From the NCBI GenBank assembly GCA_019137255.1, contig WPDH01000160.1, forward strand, positions 186,001-250,000: a stretch of 64,000 nucleotides of DNA. The letters run 5' to 3'. Every line of letters starts with the position of its first letter. The first letter of the stretch is position 1. The notes below the pieces were generated by a model. The model ran no database searches and was not told the origin of the DNA. It saw only the letters and a program-made list of their open reading frames with translations. The stretch comes from Corinectria fuckeliana (Eukaryota; Ascomycota; Sordariomycetes; Hypocreales; Nectriaceae). Positions 61,326 through 64,000 of the stretch are shown piece after piece. Both the position numbers and the translations under genes were made by a program.

Positions 61326-62640
61326 TAGCAATCCAGTACAAGTCTTGGATAAGAGAGACACTTACGTAGGCACTGAGTACTGGCTCCCTTGTTGGGATTG
61401 TTTATCGTGGCGCAACTTCGCATAGTTAGTATGAGAATAGCTCTAGAGAGGGTTTTGGGTAAGCACTTACATGACAACCTTCTTGCCGGTCTTACCAACA
61501 GCAAAGCCATCGATCTCAACACCATGCTTGATCTGGATCCTTTTCACATACGAGGCCTCACCCACAACCTTGATTAGTTTCTCGCCAGCATATCTATCCT
61601 AGTAGATATTTCGGATATCTCGAGAGTTCATACTCTTGTTCAGCGGAATGTTGATAGTCAGGTGGATCCCACGGAACCAGCTGGAAACTGTTGCCTTGTA
61701 TTCGCTAACCTCAAATAAAGCTTTCTTGAATTTGGTCCTAACCGTGAGGAATGAAGGCTACGTCTGTAGTATGATGACTGATTTCCCGCTCGTGTACATG
61801 GTCCGTAAGCGAATCTGTAATACGGATCAGCGGCAGGGTTCATAAGGTTGAGGGACTGGGATATCGCATATGGGAGTACGCCTCCGGTCAAATAAGAGAC
61901 GTCGTTCTTCAAGCTCTTCTTAGTGCCGGCGCCCGAGTAGCCACTAATTCCGAAAATTGCAGGACTGGTCGCAATCAAGTCGAGGAAAGGAAAAATAGCA
62001 AGCTGAGCCGCAGTTGCAAAACACCCTGGGTTGGAGATGCGAGTAGACTGAGCCATCTTGGAGCGCTTGGTGAGCTCAGGAAGACCGCAAATAAATGAGT
62101 CGTCGAATCGATAGTTAGTAGATAGATCGACGATAACGCTCTTGTGGCTGTTGTCCTTCTGAACCTGATTGAGGGCATTGATATACGGTTTGTAAACTCC
62201 ATTACAGCCATAACCCAGCAGTTAATATTCTTGTCTAGCTAGGTAACATCCTGAGGTATAGACTCTTATAGATGATGTTGCGCTTGGTATGTCCCTCGAG
62301 TTCTTAGCCGGCGAGCTCTCGTGAGGACACTTGCCGAGTGTCCATAAAGGGGTGATCATTGAGGATGTCAATCAAGGCTTGACCGGTGTATCCCCGGGCT
62401 CCGATCAAACCGATGCGAAAACCCGGCTCCGGCTCCGAGCTCCGGCGGCGATGGACGCCGCTCGTGGGACAACTCGCCCAGCGCCGATGCGCAGAGTCCC
62501 GGAGGTGGCAGAGAGCATTCTTCCGAGCCCAATGGAGTCGGTGGGAAGGATAGGTCGATGGTTGTAGTGATGTCAACAATTAAACCTGACTCTGATTTGG
62601 TGTAAAATCGGGCGGCCCGGGTAGCTAAGCAAGTGCTGTT
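61326..62640 (-). pseudogene. ARG5,6: decayed partial copy of ARG5,6: N-acetyl-gamma-glutamyl-phosphate reductase half only
   Basis: On the minus strand the reductase domain can be followed. It starts with FRIGLIGARGYTGQALIDIL and VSSRELAG (about 62.3-62.45 kb). Next come VIVDLSTNYRF, the active-site SNPGCFATAAQLAI, GISGYSGAGTK and GGVLPYA (62.15-61.87 kb). In another frame follow LTDHVHEREISHH, then IPLNKSMNSRDIRNIY, DRYAGEKLIKVVGEASYVKR, EIDGFAVGKTGKKVVM, and after a possible intron NNPNKGASTQCL. Lesions are a TAA at 62304-62306 directly after SRELAG, a TAG at 61599-61601 inside the RNIY-DRYAG stretch, and frame changes near 61.85 and 61.75 kb. The acetylglutamate kinase half is absent upstream. 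The authentic ARG5,6 precursor is mitochondrial and essential for arginine synthesis, so a functional copy should exist elsewhere. Confidence 0.82.
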
Positions 62641-62900
62641 GTTTGCTCTGATCCCTAAGAACCCCCCGTTGGAGAAGTTCTGGTTCTGGGCGTTCATCTT
62701 CCCGGCCATGCTGTGCGGGACCATTGGCGTGAAATTTCCTTCAGCGTGACCAACATCTTCATCACGACGTCGATGCCGCGGCGGCTGCCTAGTTGTGCTT
62801 GGTTGTGACCATCAACTTGGGCAACGCGTCGGCGTCACTGACGGCCCATGAGCAGGAGGAACTGCAACGGCGCGAGAAGGCTTCAGGTGGGGAGACGTGA
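62636..62900 (+). pseudogene. C-terminal fragment of an MFS transporter
   Basis: The frame reads NPPLEKFWFWAFIFPAMLCGTIGV and then, after a one-base loss at about 62733, continues in another frame as ISFSVTNIFITTSMPRRL. This is the arrangement of the last helices of fungal MFS exporters (FFWAFIFP...SNIFITT). The end may be the frame with the polar tail LTAHEQEELQRREKASGG near 62835-62890. No start or upstream helices are present. It lies head to head with, and overlapping the edge of, the ARG5,6 relic. Confidence 0.6.
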
Positions 62901-63143
62901 GAATAAAACAGTTACTGCCCTTGGGTTGGTTGGGACATTAAATGTGGCGTTGGATGAACTGGCTCGGTTCAAAAGGCTTTGGTTGATGAATGGATGTAAT
63001 TCAGACTGCGGAATACGGATACGGTTGATAATAACGATATAAGAGGTGGCCCCTGGTTGGGCTACTGAGTGTTGTGCATTCATACATCTAACGCCTGAAA
63101 CGCCAGCTACTCCCATCTCGAACTGCAACCACCGAGACTGTCT
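62901..63143. other. short intergenic spacer
   Basis: No feature beyond the 3' end of the GNAT-like gene. Confidence 0.4.
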
Positions 63144-63926
63144 TTAGTGCTGACTTGACTCCCCCGCCTCCCATTCTCGCAAAGCAGCAGCTAATGCGTT
63201 TTTAGCTCGCGTTTGCCGTGCGATGACGGGCCCGTTGAACATGGAGTGCAGAGGCATGGCGCTGTTGGCGTGATCGGCGGCAAATTCAACGGTGCAGTTG
63301 CGGCCGAGGGTTTGTTTGGCCGTCTTTACAGCCTCACGGAGCATGTCGCCTCCCAAGCCGTGACGACGGTACCTAAGCCTAGTCGTCCAGGCGCGGACGG
63401 TGGCCTTGCTGCTGCCCGGAGCATTTTCTCGGGCGCTCCGGCGAAGACGGAGGACGACGGCCGCGATGAGCTCGGTGCCGTAACGCGCCCCAAGGATGAT
63501 GTCGTCAGAAGGATCCGAGTCCGATCCATAGAGCCAGTCCGGCCAGTTGGTCTCTTCCGCAATGCGAATGTATGCGCTCGTGGCATAGCGGATTGCCAGG
63601 AGGTAGGCGACTACAAGGCCGGGGTATGTGGTGAGCATGGACGAGAAGTCCTTCCGGATGGAGTCGGAGCCGAAGTGCGCAATGGAAAAGGCGGCGGCGA
63701 GGACGGAGAGGCATAGGGGGTGAAAGACGAGAGCTCGCGAGGCGACCTGGCGCTCTTGGGCGATGCTGTCTGCGACGAGGTTTAGGGCGTCCGTCTTGTC
63801 GAGAGGCTTGGTGAGGACCTCGAAAGTGAGCTGGCGGTGCTCCTCCACAGCGGGAGATCTAGCCGGGGCCATGGTGATTCTGGGTGAGGAGGGAGGCTGC
63901 AGCAGGGTTGGCGATGTGAGAGACAT
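63144..63926 (-). CDS. GNAT-family N-acetyltransferase-like protein with membrane segments
   Basis: A single exon encodes 260 aa; a second possible start is the Met at 63872. Residues about 67-90 (HPLCLSVLAAAFSIAHFG) and 99-120 (TYPGLVVAYLLAIRYAT) are hydrophobic. The core carries a GNAT signature: a beta strand with the GARYGTELIAAVVLRLRR segment, then WTTRLRYRRHGLGGDMLREAV (Arg-Arg-His-Gly-Leu-Gly, about residues 197-205), the acetyl-CoA pyrophosphate loop. The C-terminal part (NSAMPLHSMFNGP) resembles the end of the fold. The enzyme would transfer an acetyl group from acetyl-CoA to an amine; the acceptor is unknown. Two hydrophobic segments inside a GNAT suggest membrane association. Confidence 0.72.
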   Translation of the reverse strand: MSLTSPTLLQPPSSPRITMAPARSPAVEEHRQLTFEVLTKPLDKTDALNLVADSIAQERQVASRALVFHPLCLSVLAAAFSIAHFGSDSIRKDFSSMLTTYPGLVVAYLLAIRYATSAYIRIAEETNWPDWLYGSDSDPSDDIILGARYGTELIAAVVLRLRRSARENAPGSSKATVRAWTTRLRYRRHGLGGDMLREAVKTAKQTLGRNCTVEFAADHANSAMPLHSMFNGPVIARQTRAKNALAAALREWEAGESSQH

Positions 63927-64000
63927 GGTGATGGTGGTGGTGTGGGATGTGAGGTGTGAGGTGTACGCTGCAGAGTGAAGAGTGCGGCTGCAGGCCCAAA

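Noticed and set aside
1..64000. tRNA, rRNA, CRISPR arrays and bacterial-type operons
   Set aside because: No cloverleaf with A and B boxes, rRNA core, or spaced direct repeats was recognised; the genes are eukaryotic with introns. Small tRNAs could still be missed by eye.

Overview
The window comes from a filamentous ascomycete (Pezizomycotina, most likely Sordariomycetes). The evidence is spliced genes with short (about 50-110 nt) introns of GTRAGT...CTAAC...YAG type, Zn2Cys6 and HET-domain proteins, a TRI5-type terpene synthase, a Dal5-type permease, a GH12 enzyme and a CAS1-type acetyltransferase, plus long intergenic stretches. No bacterial, viral or CRISPR features were seen. Exon structures were worked out by hand from splice signals and reading-frame continuity. 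Functional names rest on recognised motifs, not on database searches.

Left end (1-11.9 kb): six adjacent genes form a coherent catabolic cluster. In order they are an MFS transporter (cut by the window edge), a phenol-2-monooxygenase-type flavoprotein, an amidase, a polysaccharide-deacetylase-fold cyclic imide hydrolase type protein, a short-chain dehydrogenase and a 2-oxoglutarate/Fe(II) oxygenase. This set matches hxnV, hxnN, hxnM, hxnW and hxnY plus a transporter of the nicotinate (niacin) degradation system known from Aspergillus nidulans. There the ring is hydroxylated, reduced, opened by the imidase HxnM and deaminated by the amidase HxnN. Here these genes are contiguous. The remaining genes (hxnS, hxnT, hxnX, hxnR) are not in the window and could lie to the left.

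Middle (12-41 kb): a secreted two-domain fasciclin protein, a decayed SIRT6/7-type sirtuin with one frameshift and two nonsense codons, a relic sugar transporter, a Zn2Cys6 regulator, a seven-segment membrane protein, a GH12 glycoside hydrolase with an N-terminal hydrophobic segment, a cellulose-synthase-like GT2 with a Gln-rich N-terminus, a delta-12-type fatty acid desaturase with a GC-AG first intron, a possible relic regulator, and a CAS1/CASD1-like O-acetyltransferase. Several of these act on the cell surface or wall, but they do not form an obvious pathway.

Right part (41-64 kb): gene-poor. It holds a Dal5/Tna1-type permease with an out-of-frame last splice junction, a strongly AT-rich block near 51.3-51.7 kb, a solitary TRI5-family terpene synthase, a short HET-domain protein, a decayed fragment of the arginine-biosynthesis gene ARG5,6 (reductase half only), a fragment of another MFS transporter, and a GNAT-like membrane protein. 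The four nonsense codons in the sirtuin and ARG5,6 copies can each be explained by a C-to-T change. That would fit repeat-induced point mutation or simple decay. Two NN gaps sit beside long C runs (25.9 and 27.4 kb), so local assembly there is weak.
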